A DNA stretch of 43,622 nucleotides, taken from positions 1 through 43,622 of the forward strand of contig JBHGBM010000045.1 of the NCBI GenBank assembly GCA_041946965.1. Reading direction: 5' to 3'. The translations under genes and the position numbers were made by a program. Positions 17,091-26,647 of this stretch are shown here, piece by piece; position 1 is the first letter of the stretch; each line of letters begins with the position of its first letter. Source of the DNA: JBHGBM01 sp041946965. GTDB lineage: Bacteria; Acidobacteriota; Terriglobia; Bryobacterales; Bryobacteraceae. Below the pieces are notes generated by a model. The model searched no databases. It worked only from the letters and a program-made list of their open reading frames with translations, and was not told the DNA's origin.

Positions 17091-19814
17091 TCAGGAGAGC
17101 TTGAACTCGGCCTTGACCACCTCGTCTTCCATCGAGTGCTGGAGGTTGAAGCCGAGCTTCTCGCAGATCCGCATCACGTCGCGATTGTCCGGCAGGATGT
17201 CGGCGGTGAGCCGTGAGAGCTTCTCGTCGGCGCCGACTTTAACCAGCCGTCCAAGCAATTCCTTGCCGAGCCCGCGGCCGTGGCAGCGGTCGCTGACCAG
17301 CACGGCGACCTCGGCTTCATTGGTGCCGTGGATCTTGGTGAGCCGGCCCACTCCCAGGATCTCCGGCTCGCCGCTGATCGGGTGCTTCCGCTCCGCCACC
17401 AGCGCCATCTCGCGGTCGTAGTCGATGAAGCAGATGCGCGTCAGCCGCTCGTGCGCGGTGCGCTGGCTCAAGTTCATCAGGTGGAAGTAACGGAGGTACA
17501 CGCTGCGCTCGGAGAGCGTCTCGTGGAAGCGGACCATGGCGGGCTCGTCCTCCGGACGGATGGGACGAATGGTCACCTGTTCGCCGTCTTTCATTTTCCA
17601 CTCGGAGACGTAACGCACCGGATAGGGCCGGATGGCGAGCTTGGGAAGCTGATCTTCGGTCACTTCCGGACCGTGCAGCACCACGCGCGCATCCAGCGCC
17701 ACGAGCCGGTCGGCCGAAGCCAGCAGCGGGTTGATGTCGATCTCCTTGATCCAGCGTTGCTCCACTACCAGGGTGCTGAAGCGCACCATGAGCTGTTCGA
17801 GGGCCGCGATGTCCACCGGCTTGCGGCCGCGAACGCCCTGGAGCGCTTTGAAGATCTTGGTCTGTTCCATCATGCGCCGGGCCAGCGTGGTGTTCAGCGG
17901 CGGCAGCGCCAGGCTGCGGTCCTTGAACACTTCCACGAGCTGTCCGCCGGTGCCGAACAGGAGCACGGGGCCGAACTGCGCGTCCATGCTGCACCCGATG
18001 ATCAGCTCGTATCCGTCGCTCAGCTTGATCATGGGCTGCACCGTGACGCCCTGGAAGTGCTCGGCGCCGGCTTTCGCCGCAACCGAAGACTTGATCAGGT
18101 CCCAGGCGCGCCGCACGGCTTCGGCGTCCTGAAGGTTGAGCTGTACTCCGCCCACGTCGGTCTTGTGAGTGATGGTTTCGGAGTACAGCTTCAGCACCAC
18201 CGGGTAGCCGAGCGTGCCGGCGAATTTCACCGCGTCGTCCACGGTGGCCGCCACCAGGGTCTGCACCGTCGGCACGGAGTAAGCGTTCAACACTTCCTTC
18301 GATTCGGATTCGGTGAGGACGGTGCGTCCCGCGGCGCGGGCTTCCTTAATGATCTTCTCCACCAACGCGCGGTCGGGATCGCTTTCCGCCGAAGCTCCCA
18401 GGGACGGGGTCTCATAGAGGCCGCGCAGGTTGTAGCTGTAGCGCCACATGTAGTTGAAGGCGCGCGCGGCGGTGTCGGGATAGGCGAAAGTCGGGATATT
18501 GGCGCGGTTCAGGATGTTTACGCCGGCCGCAACGTCGGAGCCGCCCATCCAGCTCGCCAGGATCGGCTTTTCGAGCTTGGCGTAGGGCTTCAGGTGTTCG
18601 GCGGTCTGGGTCGGGTCGGTCATGGACTGCGGCGTCAGGACCACCAGCAGGCCGTCCGTGTTGGGGTTCTTGGCGGCGATCTCCACCGCCCTGGCGTAGC
18701 GCTCCGGCGCGGCGTCGCCCAGGATGTCGATGGGGTTGTTGTGGCTCCAGGCGGAAGGCAGGAACGTGCTGAGCTCGTCCATGGTCGCCTGCGGGACTTC
18801 CGCCAGTTCGCCGCCACCGGTGATCAGGGCGTCGGTGGCCAGCACGCCGGGGCCGCCGGCGTTGGTCAGAATGGTCAGGCGCGGTCCCTTGGGGTTGGGC
18901 TGCTTCGCCAGAACCTCGGCCATGTAGAACATGTCGGCGATGCTGTTGACGCGCAGCACGCCGCTGCGCCGGAAAGCCGCCTCGAGCACCTCGTCGCTGC
19001 CCGCCAGCGAGCCGGTGTGGGAAGCCGCCGCTTTGGCCGCCGCCGCCGTGCGCCCGGCCTTGATGACGATGATCGGCTTGTTGAGCGCCACCTCGCGCGC
19101 CGCGGAGATGAACGCCCGCGCGTCGCCGATGGTCTCCATGTAGATCACGATGCTGCGGGTGCGCGGGTCATTGCCGAGGTAGTAGATCAGGTCGCCCCAG
19201 TTCACGTCGAGCATCGAGCCGATGGAGACAAACGCGCTGAAGCCGACCATTTCCTGCAAGCTCCAGTCCAGGACCGCCGTGCACAACGCGCCGCTCTGGC
19301 TGATGAAACCCACGTTGCCCGGCCGCGCGATGGTGCTCGCGAAGGTGGCGTTGAAGCCCGTGAGCGGGCTCATCACACCCAGGCAGTTCGGCCCGATGAT
19401 GCGCATGTTGCCCTTGCGTGCTTCGGCGAGCACCTGCTGCTCCAGTTCCATGCCTTCCGGACCGATTTCCTTGAATCCCGCCGAAATGATGATGGCGCCT
19501 TTCACGCCTTCCTCGGCGCACTCGCGGATAATCCCTGGTACCGACTTGGCCGGAGTCACGATCACGGCCAGGTCCACCTGCTCGGGAATCTCGGTGAGGC
19601 TCTTGTATGCCTTTACGCCCAACACGCTCGGGCGCTTGGGATTGACCGGGTACACGGTGCCCCCGAACGGGCTCGTGACCAGGTTCCAGAGGATCGTGCG
19701 GCCGACCGTGCCAACGTTCTCCGTGGCGCCGATCACCGCGACGGTTTTCGGGGAAAAAAAGACATCCAGCGGCTGAGGCCGGTTGATTCTACGTTTGGCT
19801 TTGGATACTTGCAT
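17091..19814 (-). CDS. Fused ADP-forming acyl-CoA synthetase and GNAT acetyltransferase
   Basis: A 907-aa protein with four parts. First, a CoA-binding Rossmann domain (about 17-145, KTVAVIGATENVGTVGR through IIGPNCLGVM). Second, a succinyl-CoA-ligase-like domain (about 150-470) whose phospho-histidine is H266 in SHTGSLAGS. Third, an ATP-grasp region (about 485-715). Fourth, a C-terminal GNAT domain (about 745-905) with RCHGRGLGKELLGRL, the acetyl-CoA loop. Family members make acetyl-CoA from acetate and ATP, or in the protein-acetyltransferase (Pat/Pka) group acetylate lysines of other enzymes with a catalytically altered synthetase part. The phospho-histidine is present here, so synthetase activity is possible. 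It is a single-gene unit with its own terminator. Confidence 0.93.
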   Translation of the reverse strand: MQVSKAKRRINRPQPLDVFFSPKTVAVIGATENVGTVGRTILWNLVTSPFGGTVYPVNPKRPSVLGVKAYKSLTEIPEQVDLAVIVTPAKSVPGIIRECAEEGVKGAIIISAGFKEIGPEGMELEQQVLAEARKGNMRIIGPNCLGVMSPLTGFNATFASTIARPGNVGFISQSGALCTAVLDWSLQEMVGFSAFVSIGSMLDVNWGDLIYYLGNDPRTRSIVIYMETIGDARAFISAAREVALNKPIIVIKAGRTAAAAKAAASHTGSLAGSDEVLEAAFRRSGVLRVNSIADMFYMAEVLAKQPNPKGPRLTILTNAGGPGVLATDALITGGGELAEVPQATMDELSTFLPSAWSHNNPIDILGDAAPERYARAVEIAAKNPNTDGLLVVLTPQSMTDPTQTAEHLKPYAKLEKPILASWMGGSDVAAGVNILNRANIPTFAYPDTAARAFNYMWRYSYNLRGLYETPSLGASAESDPDRALVEKIIKEARAAGRTVLTESESKEVLNAYSVPTVQTLVAATVDDAVKFAGTLGYPVVLKLYSETITHKTDVGGVQLNLQDAEAVRRAWDLIKSSVAAKAGAEHFQGVTVQPMIKLSDGYELIIGCSMDAQFGPVLLFGTGGQLVEVFKDRSLALPPLNTTLARRMMEQTKIFKALQGVRGRKPVDIAALEQLMVRFSTLVVEQRWIKEIDINPLLASADRLVALDARVVLHGPEVTEDQLPKLAIRPYPVRYVSEWKMKDGEQVTIRPIRPEDEPAMVRFHETLSERSVYLRYFHLMNLSQRTAHERLTRICFIDYDREMALVAERKHPISGEPEILGVGRLTKIHGTNEAEVAVLVSDRCHGRGLGKELLGRLVKVGADEKLSRLTADILPDNRDVMRICEKLGFNLQHSMEDEVVKAEFKLS

Positions 19815-20021
19815 GATCTTGTGGTCCCGGCGCGCTTGGGGAACTCCGTGCGCCGATTCCTCCTGAGTTAGTGCACTGCCGTTAAACCAGAGTGTATCAG
19901 GCGTGCATCTTGGCGAAACTACTATTTTAGAGCATTTTTGCCTGTAACCCTATACACGTGGCAGGGGTGTACGGACTTGCGGGTCCGAATCTCCTATGGC
20001 GGCTGCTGGTACCATGGATGC

Positions 20022-20426
20022 ATGAGGGGAAACGCCGCGCAGGACCGCCTGGCCGAGCTTCGAAACGGCCTGATGCGGGTACACAAAGCACTGGTGGAAA
20101 GCGAGCGTTCCGTCTACGAGCGCGATGTGGCCCGGATAGCGTCTCCCGGGCAAATGCTGAATCTCCTGCTGAACGCCCCATGGTTTGTCTGGCTGCGGCA
20201 GCTTTCCGAACTGGTCGTGCTGATCGACGAAGCCCTGTCCGATCATGAGAATCCGGCCGGCGGGCCGGACGCGGAGCGATTCCTGGCTCAGGCCCGCGGC
20301 CTGCTGACCCCCGCCGAGTACGGCGACGGCTTCAACCGGCGCTACTTTGAAGCGCTCCAGCGCGACCCGGATGTGGTGCTGGCGCATGGGGCCATGATGA
20401 GGCTGCTGGCGAATTTAGAAGGTTGA
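20022..20426 (+). CDS. Conserved hypothetical protein, helical
   Basis: A 134-aa protein with no recognised domain. It is predicted mostly alpha-helical: DRLAELRNGLMRVHKALVES, then a central PWFVWLRQLSELVVLIDEAL segment and a C-terminal helix pair. ATG at 20022 was chosen because the sequence from there is amphipathic and regular, whereas the longer frame back to 19938 is irregular and cysteine-rich. It lacks a signal peptide, so it is cytoplasmic. It stands alone between two minus-strand genes and ends 11 bases before the S10 peptidase stop. I do not know its function. Confidence 0.65.
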   Translation: MRGNAAQDRLAELRNGLMRVHKALVESERSVYERDVARIASPGQMLNLLLNAPWFVWLRQLSELVVLIDEALSDHENPAGGPDAERFLAQARGLLTPAEYGDGFNRRYFEALQRDPDVVLAHGAMMRLLANLEG

Positions 20427-20436
20427 CGCCGCCCGA

Positions 20437-21975
20437 TCAGCGGATGGCGCTCGCAACGAACGCCGCCACGTCCCGCTTGAGCTGGTAGCGCGCCGCCTTG
20501 GTGTCGTACATCATGTGGCCCCCGCCATAGCAGCCCGTGGTGATGTTGCGGCCGAACTGCGGCGGCTCCACATGCGCTGCCAGGTACCGGTTATCGGCGC
20601 AACTGTTCAGCGAATCGTACAACCCTGCGGCCAGGAATACCCGGATCGACGGGTTGATCGCCATTGCGCGCCGCAGCCACGGCTGGGCCGGAGGCGGGCC
20701 GTCGCCCGAGCCCACCGAGGTTTTCGCCAGGGCCCCCGCGCGCGCGTCCGTGGTATTCAGCGGCACATCCAGTTGGTCCCAGACCCAGCGCACGCCAATG
20801 GAAGCGCCGCGGCCGGGAGGCGTGGGCCAATAACCTTCCTCGATGCCCTGATACGGCAGATCGCTCTTGAACCCCAGTTCGTTGCGCAGATAGCGCATCA
20901 CTACCCGGCTGCGTGCGGCGCCGCCGGTGCGCGCGGGCGGTCCGGGAGCCGTTTTCAGCCGCATGTCGTACCGCCCCAGAGTCAGCTTCTGGTCGCGCAA
21001 GAGCGTGGAGGTGAACTGCGGCGAGGTCATCATCAGCGACTTGCGGTCGATGGTGGAGGGATCCACGCCGGTGTAGCGGGCAAGCCGCGCCACTACCCGG
21101 TCGCGTTCGGTTTCAGTGAGCTGGTCGCGCCGGGTCCAGGCGGGCGCGTATTCCTCCAGCGCCCAGCGCTCGACTTCCTTCAGTGTCGCGGCCTCATCCC
21201 GCAGCAATTCAGGCGCGAGTTTCCTATGGTAGAAGGCCGCGGCCGTCCGGCTCGGAACAAAGAGCGCCACGCGCACGGCATCCGGCGATACCGGCCCCAT
21301 CTGAATGCCGCCGGAAATCAGCATCACCCCGGCGACGTGCCGGCCCTTTTTTTCGAGCGCCTCGGCGACGCCGGAAGCCCGCCACGTGCCGTAGCTTTCG
21401 CCTCCCAGGAAGATGGGCGCATGGAGCCGGTCGAAGCGCGTGAGGTACACGCGGATGAACTCCGCGATGTAAGCGATATCGCCCAGCGTGCGGTAGAACT
21501 CCGCGGCATACTCCGCTTTGGCGGGCCGGCTGAAGCCCGTACCCACGGGATCGACGAATACGAGGTCGGTGAACTCCAGCCAGGTGGCGTCGTTGTCTTC
21601 CATGACCGGCTCGACCGCGGGCAGCCGGGCCGGGTCGTCGCTGCTCCGGATTCGCCTGGGGCCGAAGCCGGACAGGTGGACCAGCGTCGAGTTGGCGCCG
21701 GGTCCGCCGTTCCAGAGAAAAGTCACGGGCCGGGGCGCCTGCCCCTTCGGCTGGTCCAGCGTGTAGGCCACGAAGAAAACGCGGCCGCGGATCTCGCCGG
21801 CTTCGTTGTTGAGGATGGGAATCAGGCCGGCGTGGGCCGTGTAGGCGAGCGTTCGCCCGTTGGCGCGGACCTGGTGGCGTGTGGTGGCCAGTTCCGGTTC
21901 CGCGCCCGGCGCCGGCAGGCCCGCCACGAGCGCCGCGGCCAGAGCGGCCATCGGGATGCAGACGCCAACTTTCAT
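20437..21975 (-). CDS. S10-family serine carboxypeptidase, exported (copy 1)
   Basis: A 512-aa alpha/beta-hydrolase that removes C-terminal residues from peptides. A signal peptide (about 1-25) is followed by FLWNGGPGANS (oxyanion region, 87-97), VFVDPVGTGFSRP (139-151), GESYGTWRAS with nucleophile S194, an Asp in LAAGLYDS and His in YGGGHMMYD, so the catalytic triad is complete. Its ATG overlaps the stop of the upstream S10 gene by four bases, so the two are co-translated. It is one of four S10 domains clustered within 17 kb, two on each side of the transporter genes. Confidence 0.93.
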   Translation of the reverse strand: MKVGVCIPMAALAAALVAGLPAPGAEPELATTRHQVRANGRTLAYTAHAGLIPILNNEAGEIRGRVFFVAYTLDQPKGQAPRPVTFLWNGGPGANSTLVHLSGFGPRRIRSSDDPARLPAVEPVMEDNDATWLEFTDLVFVDPVGTGFSRPAKAEYAAEFYRTLGDIAYIAEFIRVYLTRFDRLHAPIFLGGESYGTWRASGVAEALEKKGRHVAGVMLISGGIQMGPVSPDAVRVALFVPSRTAAAFYHRKLAPELLRDEAATLKEVERWALEEYAPAWTRRDQLTETERDRVVARLARYTGVDPSTIDRKSLMMTSPQFTSTLLRDQKLTLGRYDMRLKTAPGPPARTGGAARSRVVMRYLRNELGFKSDLPYQGIEEGYWPTPPGRGASIGVRWVWDQLDVPLNTTDARAGALAKTSVGSGDGPPPAQPWLRRAMAINPSIRVFLAAGLYDSLNSCADNRYLAAHVEPPQFGRNITTGCYGGGHMMYDTKAARYQLKRDVAAFVASAIR

Positions 21976-23495
21976 TTCGCACGCCCTCCCGCATAGAATT
22001 TCGCCGCATCCGCGCGCAACTGGGTCCGGACGGCGTCATCGGTGTAGAGCGCGTGGCCGCCGGCATAGGAGCGGACCGTCACTCGCGGCGCCAACTCCGC
22101 CGGCAGCCGGGCCGCGGCCCGTTCCACCCCGAAGTAACTGGAAACCAGGTCGTAATAGCCGTTGGCGACCAGCACACGGAGATTGGGGTTGGCCGCCAGG
22201 GCGGCCCGGAATGCCTCCGTGGGCGAAGGCGGGGCGGGCCCGCTTGCCGCCTTCGAGCCGGAGGCGGGCGTCTGGCGGCTCCAGCGCACAGACATCCAGT
22301 CCCCGCGGAAACTCGTAGGCGGAGGATACCCTCCGCCGAAGGGCCCCTGGTAGAAAAGGTCGCTCTTGTAGCCGAGCTCGTTGCGCAGATAGCGGATCAC
22401 GGAGACGCCGTCGAGGATGTCTTTCAGGCTTGGGTCGGTAGTCGGGTCGTACATTGGCGCCGGGTCGCGCGGACCCGTAAGACGGCTGTCATAGCGGCCC
22501 ACCATGAGGTTGGCGGGCGCCAGCAACTCCAGCGAGAGCTGCTCTATCGGCACCGCCAGCCTGGCACGGTCGATGCGGCCCAGCGGCAGCCCGGTGAAGC
22601 GCGAGAGTTGCGCGGCTACTGCGTCGCGCCGGGCGTCGCTGAGCTTCTCTCGCTCCGCCAGTGCGGCTGCATACTCGCCCTGCGCGTAAGCTTCCGCCGC
22701 GCGCAAGGCATCCTGCAAGGTTCCGCCTTGCAGGTCCCCCGGGAGCTTCCGGTTCGCATAGGCCGCGGCTGTAAGGGTGGGCAGGCCCAGAGCGGTCCGC
22801 AAGACCGGGTCCGATTCGATCAGCGGAAACCCGCCCGCAAGCATGATGACGCCCACCAGCCCGGTGCGGCGGCGTTCGAGCGCTTCCGCTACCAGTGCGC
22901 ACCGCGTCACGCCGTAGCTCTCCCCCAGAATGTACAGAGGCGCGTCGAACGAGTCGAAGTGCGTCCGGTACACGCGGATGAACTCCGCCACCGACTCCGC
23001 GTCCCCGCGGCTTTGATAAAACTCGGCGGCATATTCCGGCTTGACCGGACGGCTGTATCCGGTCCCTATGGGATCCACAAACACCAGGTCGCTGAAGACG
23101 AGCCAAGTGTCCTTGTTCTGCACCAGCGCCGTCCCGGAGGGCGACAGGCGCGGCAGCGAGCCGGCCGCCGGCGCCACGCGCTTCGGTCCAAAGCCGAGCA
23201 GATGCACCAGCCCGGCGTTCGATCCCGGCCCGCCGTTCCAGAGAAAGGTGAGAGGGCGGGGCGCCGCACCTGGCGGGCGCTCCAGCGTGTAGGAGACGAA
23301 GAACATGTTCCCGCGCACTTCGCCGGTGTCGTTATGGCGAATCGGGAACCGGCCGGCCCGGGCCGTATAGGCCAGGATCCTGGCGCCGATGGCAACCTGA
23401 TGGCGGGTTGTGACCAGCGCCTCTTCCGGTTGCGGCTGGGCCGTGAGCGCCACGGCCGCTGACCACAAAATCCAAAAGCGCAAACAAGTTTTCAT
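21972..23495 (-). CDS. S10-family serine carboxypeptidase, exported (copy 2)
   Basis: A 507-aa paralog of the next gene, with signal peptide MKTCLRFWILWSAAVALTAQ. The motifs are FLWNGGPGSN (84-93), FVDPIGTGYSRP (139-150), GESYG with S193, an Asp in ANGYYDLV and His in YAGGHALYTD. ATG at 23495 was chosen because GAGAGGAAG lies just before it and a clean signal peptide follows; a longer frame from 23576 has no such features. It is the promoter-proximal gene of a two-gene minus-strand operon, divergent from the TonB-receptor operon. Confidence 0.93.
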   Translation of the reverse strand: MKTCLRFWILWSAAVALTAQPQPEEALVTTRHQVAIGARILAYTARAGRFPIRHNDTGEVRGNMFFVSYTLERPPGAAPRPLTFLWNGGPGSNAGLVHLLGFGPKRVAPAAGSLPRLSPSGTALVQNKDTWLVFSDLVFVDPIGTGYSRPVKPEYAAEFYQSRGDAESVAEFIRVYRTHFDSFDAPLYILGESYGVTRCALVAEALERRRTGLVGVIMLAGGFPLIESDPVLRTALGLPTLTAAAYANRKLPGDLQGGTLQDALRAAEAYAQGEYAAALAEREKLSDARRDAVAAQLSRFTGLPLGRIDRARLAVPIEQLSLELLAPANLMVGRYDSRLTGPRDPAPMYDPTTDPSLKDILDGVSVIRYLRNELGYKSDLFYQGPFGGGYPPPTSFRGDWMSVRWSRQTPASGSKAASGPAPPSPTEAFRAALAANPNLRVLVANGYYDLVSSYFGVERAAARLPAELAPRVTVRSYAGGHALYTDDAVRTQLRADAAKFYAGGRAK

Positions 23496-23605
23496 CGCTT
23501 CCTCTCGCCATCTTCCAGGAAGAGCCGGCGCCGCCAGGCTGGGCTTCCAGCCTACCATAGCACGGGACTTTCGCAAGCACCCAGCGCGCGCCGCGGCAAT
23601 TCGAG

Positions 23606-23617
23606 TTGCACGTGCAA
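23606..23617. promoter_or_regulatory. Perfect palindrome between the divergent peptidase operons
   Basis: TTGCACGTGCAA is a perfect 12-bp palindrome, typical in size and symmetry for the site of a dimeric regulator (LacI-type sites have this central-CG form). It lies 75 bases upstream of the receptor start and 111 bases from the S10 start, so one protein could control both arms. A possible -10 element for the plus strand, TATGCT (23635-23640), follows. No regulator gene is visible in the window. Confidence 0.5.
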
Positions 23618-23680
23618 TACGTGTGAGAGCTTGTTATGCTTATACCTCACCAGGTCCGAATTGATGCCAAGGAGGTTGAA

Positions 23681-26593
23681 ATGTATCCATTTTTGAATCG
23701 CCCGGTGGCGCTGGCTCTCTTCCTTTTTCTGACACTTGCCGGAAGTGCTATGGCCCAGAGCGCGGACACTGCATCCGTGCAGGGCACGGTTGCCGACAGC
23801 CAGGGCGCGGTCATGCCGCAAGTCACTGTTAAAGCGACCAATACCCAGACCGGATTCGTCCGCAGCGACGTCAGCAGCGCCACCGGCGCCTACCGGCTGA
23901 GAGCGCTGCCGCCGGGCTCCTACGAACTGTCCGCGGAAGCCTCCGGGTTCCAGACGACGGTGAGGAAAGGCATAATCCTCACGGTTGGACAGGAAGCGGT
24001 CATCGATTTCACTCTCGCGGTGGCCGGCGTCCAGACGCAGGTCGTGGTCGAGGCAAACGCTCCCATCGTGGATACGGTGAGCCCCACGACCGGCGCCAAC
24101 CTCGTCGGGAACCAACTCCAGATGCTGCCGACCATTTCCCGGAACTATACCGATTTTCTACGCATCATTTCGGGCGCCCTCAGCACCAGCAACGGTGTCT
24201 CCATGTTGGGCGCGCGCGGCGAGTCCAATAACTGGCAGATCGACGGAGTCGACAACACGGCCGACTCCAGCGGCCAGCAACGGCTTGCGCCGCAGCTCGA
24301 CGCGATCTCCGAGTTCCAGGTCCTGACGCACAGCTTTAAAGCGGAATACGGACACGCCGCAGGAGCCGTGGTCACCGCCATCTCCAAGTCCGGAACCAAC
24401 AGTTTCCATGGTTCCGCCTATATGTTCTACCGGGACGAGAATTTCCGCGCCTACAGCCCGTTTGAGAATACCAGCCAGCCGAAAGCGCCCTTCAAGCGGA
24501 TGTACAACGGGGGCACCTTCGGAGGACCCATCAAGAAGAACAGACTGTTCTTTTTCCTGGCGTACCAGCGGTTATATCAGGACCAGAACACGCAGGCGAC
24601 CTGGGCCCTTCCCGACACCGTCCCGGCGTTTTCGGAGAAGACGCTGTCGTTCTTCAGGATGTACAACGTCGACCCCAACCAGTTCACCGGAGGCCGGCGC
24701 CTGTTTATCACCGCGCAGCCGCTCACCTCGCACCAGCCGAGCGGCCGCCTCGACCTGGACCTGGGACGCGGGCATTCGATTTCGACCCGCTACCAGTTCT
24801 ATCAGTCCAAGCAGACCACCAACAAGACGGGGACGCTGTTCGATCTCACCGGCACCACGGCCTGGAATCGTTCCAACGACATCAACATCAACCACAAGTG
24901 GGTTATGTCGTCCGCACGGGTGAACGAGTTCTACGTTCTCTACACGCGCGACCTGAACGGATACTTGAACGACTATCCCATGCCGATCCTGAACGTCACC
25001 TCGGCGAACATGGCGTTGGGCGGCAGCACGAACTACCCGCAATCCATGGTGGGGAACCGGCTTCAGGTGAAGGACCACTTCATCTGGGTGCGCGGAAAGC
25101 ACGAAGTGAAGGCGGGCGGCGAGATGAAACTGTCGCCCTTTACCGCGGTGGTGGCGAATCTGTTCCAGGGCATGTATGTATTCCCGTACCTGACCAACCC
25201 GGCTCCGTCACCCGTAATACCGTCGCTGGTCAACGGCATTCCCGCGGCGCTCGTGCAACAGGTCGGCGACCCGGCCATTCCGCTGCACAACAGCTTGTTC
25301 GGATGGTTCGTCCAGGACGACTGGCGCGTGCTGCCGAAGCTGACGCTGAGCTTCGGCGTGCGCTACGACTACCAGATCTCGAAGATTCCGGCGCTGCTGG
25401 CGAATCCGGGGTCTTACAACTATTACGGCGTGCTTCCCATGAACGGAGCCGAGGATCCCGCCATCAGCCGGGACAAGAACAACTTCGCGCCGCGCTTCGG
25501 CTTTGCCTGGGCGCCGACTCCTTCGCAGACCATCTATGGCGGGACCGGGATCTTCTATGACCAGGTGATCATCAACAACTTCGTCTCGGCGCTGTTCACG
25601 CCGCCGTACCGCGCCATCTACCAGATCAGTTCGCCGCCGTTCCCGCAGCCGGTCACCTCCTTTGGCACGCTGGCGGCTCCCAACATCGGCTTTCTCGACC
25701 CGAGCTTCCGTGCGCCCTGGGCGTGGAACTCCGCGCTCGGCTACCGGCGCGAGATCACGCCCAACATGGGCCTGGATGTGTCGGTGGTCGTCAACCGGGG
25801 CTTCAGCCAGCAGATGTCGATGAACATGAATACCGGCAGGACGGGCAGCGGCAAGCTGGACGGCACCGGCTACGTCCGGCTGAACCCGAACGTGGGCGGC
25901 GTCAACCGGTACTTCAACGGCGGCGGCAACCGCTACGAAGCCTTCCGCGCCGAGCTGAAGCGCCGCATGAGCCGCCGGATTTCGGGCGGCATCGCATACA
26001 CATTGGCGTGGTCCAAGGACAACTCATTCACCAAGATCACGACCATTCAGGTTCCCACCGCCCCCTGGCTGAACTGGGGTCCCTCCAACTACGACATCCG
26101 CCACAACCTGGTATCTCACGTGGAAACGGAGCTGCCCCTCGGCTTTCAGTTTGCCGCGATCCTGGAGGCCCGCACCGCGATGCCTCTCGACGTAACCACC
26201 GGCGCGTACGACCTGAACGGCGACGGCGTGACGAACGATTGGGTGAACCAGGCCATCTGCGTCAACATTGCCTGCCAGGGATTCCAATACTCGCGCAACA
26301 GCGTGCGCCAACTCAGCACCGCCGAGGCCAACCGGCTTCGTTCCCTTTTCAACCTGGCGCCGATCACGGCATTCGCCAGGAACCCGAACTTCTGGAATAC
26401 CGACATCTCGTTGCGGAAGCAGATCAACATCCGGGAGGGCCACAGCGTGACGTTGATTCTGGAAGCGTTTAATGCCTTCAACATCGAACAGTACCGTCAG
26501 CCTGTGGCCAGCATTTCGAACAACCTGTTCGGGCAATGGACCAGCGTGACGCAACCGCGAACGATGCAACTCGGCATTCACTATCGCTTCTGA
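23681..26593 (+). CDS. TonB-dependent receptor with carboxypeptidase-regulatory-like domain (SusC/Oar-like)
   Basis: A 970-aa outer-membrane channel. It has a signal peptide (MYPFLNRPVALALFLFLTLAGSAMAQ) and an N-terminal carboxypeptidase-regulatory-like domain (about 30-105, SVQGTVADSQGAVMPQVTVK, YRLRALPPGSYELSAEASGF). A plug domain (about 130-225) is followed by a long beta-barrel. The barrel ends in LGIHYRF, an aromatic C-terminal outer-membrane signal. ATG at 23681 was chosen because AAGGAGG precedes it by five bases. It is the first gene of a seven-gene plus-strand operon of transporter, PLP enzyme, cyclodeaminase and peptidases, so oligopeptides are the likely cargo (inference). Confidence 0.93.
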   Translation: MYPFLNRPVALALFLFLTLAGSAMAQSADTASVQGTVADSQGAVMPQVTVKATNTQTGFVRSDVSSATGAYRLRALPPGSYELSAEASGFQTTVRKGIILTVGQEAVIDFTLAVAGVQTQVVVEANAPIVDTVSPTTGANLVGNQLQMLPTISRNYTDFLRIISGALSTSNGVSMLGARGESNNWQIDGVDNTADSSGQQRLAPQLDAISEFQVLTHSFKAEYGHAAGAVVTAISKSGTNSFHGSAYMFYRDENFRAYSPFENTSQPKAPFKRMYNGGTFGGPIKKNRLFFFLAYQRLYQDQNTQATWALPDTVPAFSEKTLSFFRMYNVDPNQFTGGRRLFITAQPLTSHQPSGRLDLDLGRGHSISTRYQFYQSKQTTNKTGTLFDLTGTTAWNRSNDININHKWVMSSARVNEFYVLYTRDLNGYLNDYPMPILNVTSANMALGGSTNYPQSMVGNRLQVKDHFIWVRGKHEVKAGGEMKLSPFTAVVANLFQGMYVFPYLTNPAPSPVIPSLVNGIPAALVQQVGDPAIPLHNSLFGWFVQDDWRVLPKLTLSFGVRYDYQISKIPALLANPGSYNYYGVLPMNGAEDPAISRDKNNFAPRFGFAWAPTPSQTIYGGTGIFYDQVIINNFVSALFTPPYRAIYQISSPPFPQPVTSFGTLAAPNIGFLDPSFRAPWAWNSALGYRREITPNMGLDVSVVVNRGFSQQMSMNMNTGRTGSGKLDGTGYVRLNPNVGGVNRYFNGGGNRYEAFRAELKRRMSRRISGGIAYTLAWSKDNSFTKITTIQVPTAPWLNWGPSNYDIRHNLVSHVETELPLGFQFAAILEARTAMPLDVTTGAYDLNGDGVTNDWVNQAICVNIACQGFQYSRNSVRQLSTAEANRLRSLFNLAPITAFARNPNFWNTDISLRKQINIREGHSVTLILEAFNAFNIEQYRQPVASISNNLFGQWTSVTQPRTMQLGIHYRF

Positions 26594-26647
26594 CGGAGGC
26601 CGGCCACGATCCGCACTGCACCCCGCAGCCCTGGCAGCGGCATCCCG

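Noticed and set aside
17280..19871. 863-aa plus-strand open frame opposite the acyl-CoA synthetase gene
   Set aside because: Composition is typical of an antisense frame in high-GC DNA and no domain is seen; the minus-strand protein has clear domains and a matching terminator.
19972..19987. Small stem CGGAC/GTCCG upstream of the hypothetical gene
   Set aside because: Five pairs only, expected by chance in GC-rich DNA; no riboswitch-like conserved core was recognised.
19938..20021. Longer start for the hypothetical protein at 20022
   Set aside because: The extra 28 residues contain several cysteines and tryptophans, look unlike the helical body, and no ribosome binding site supports them.
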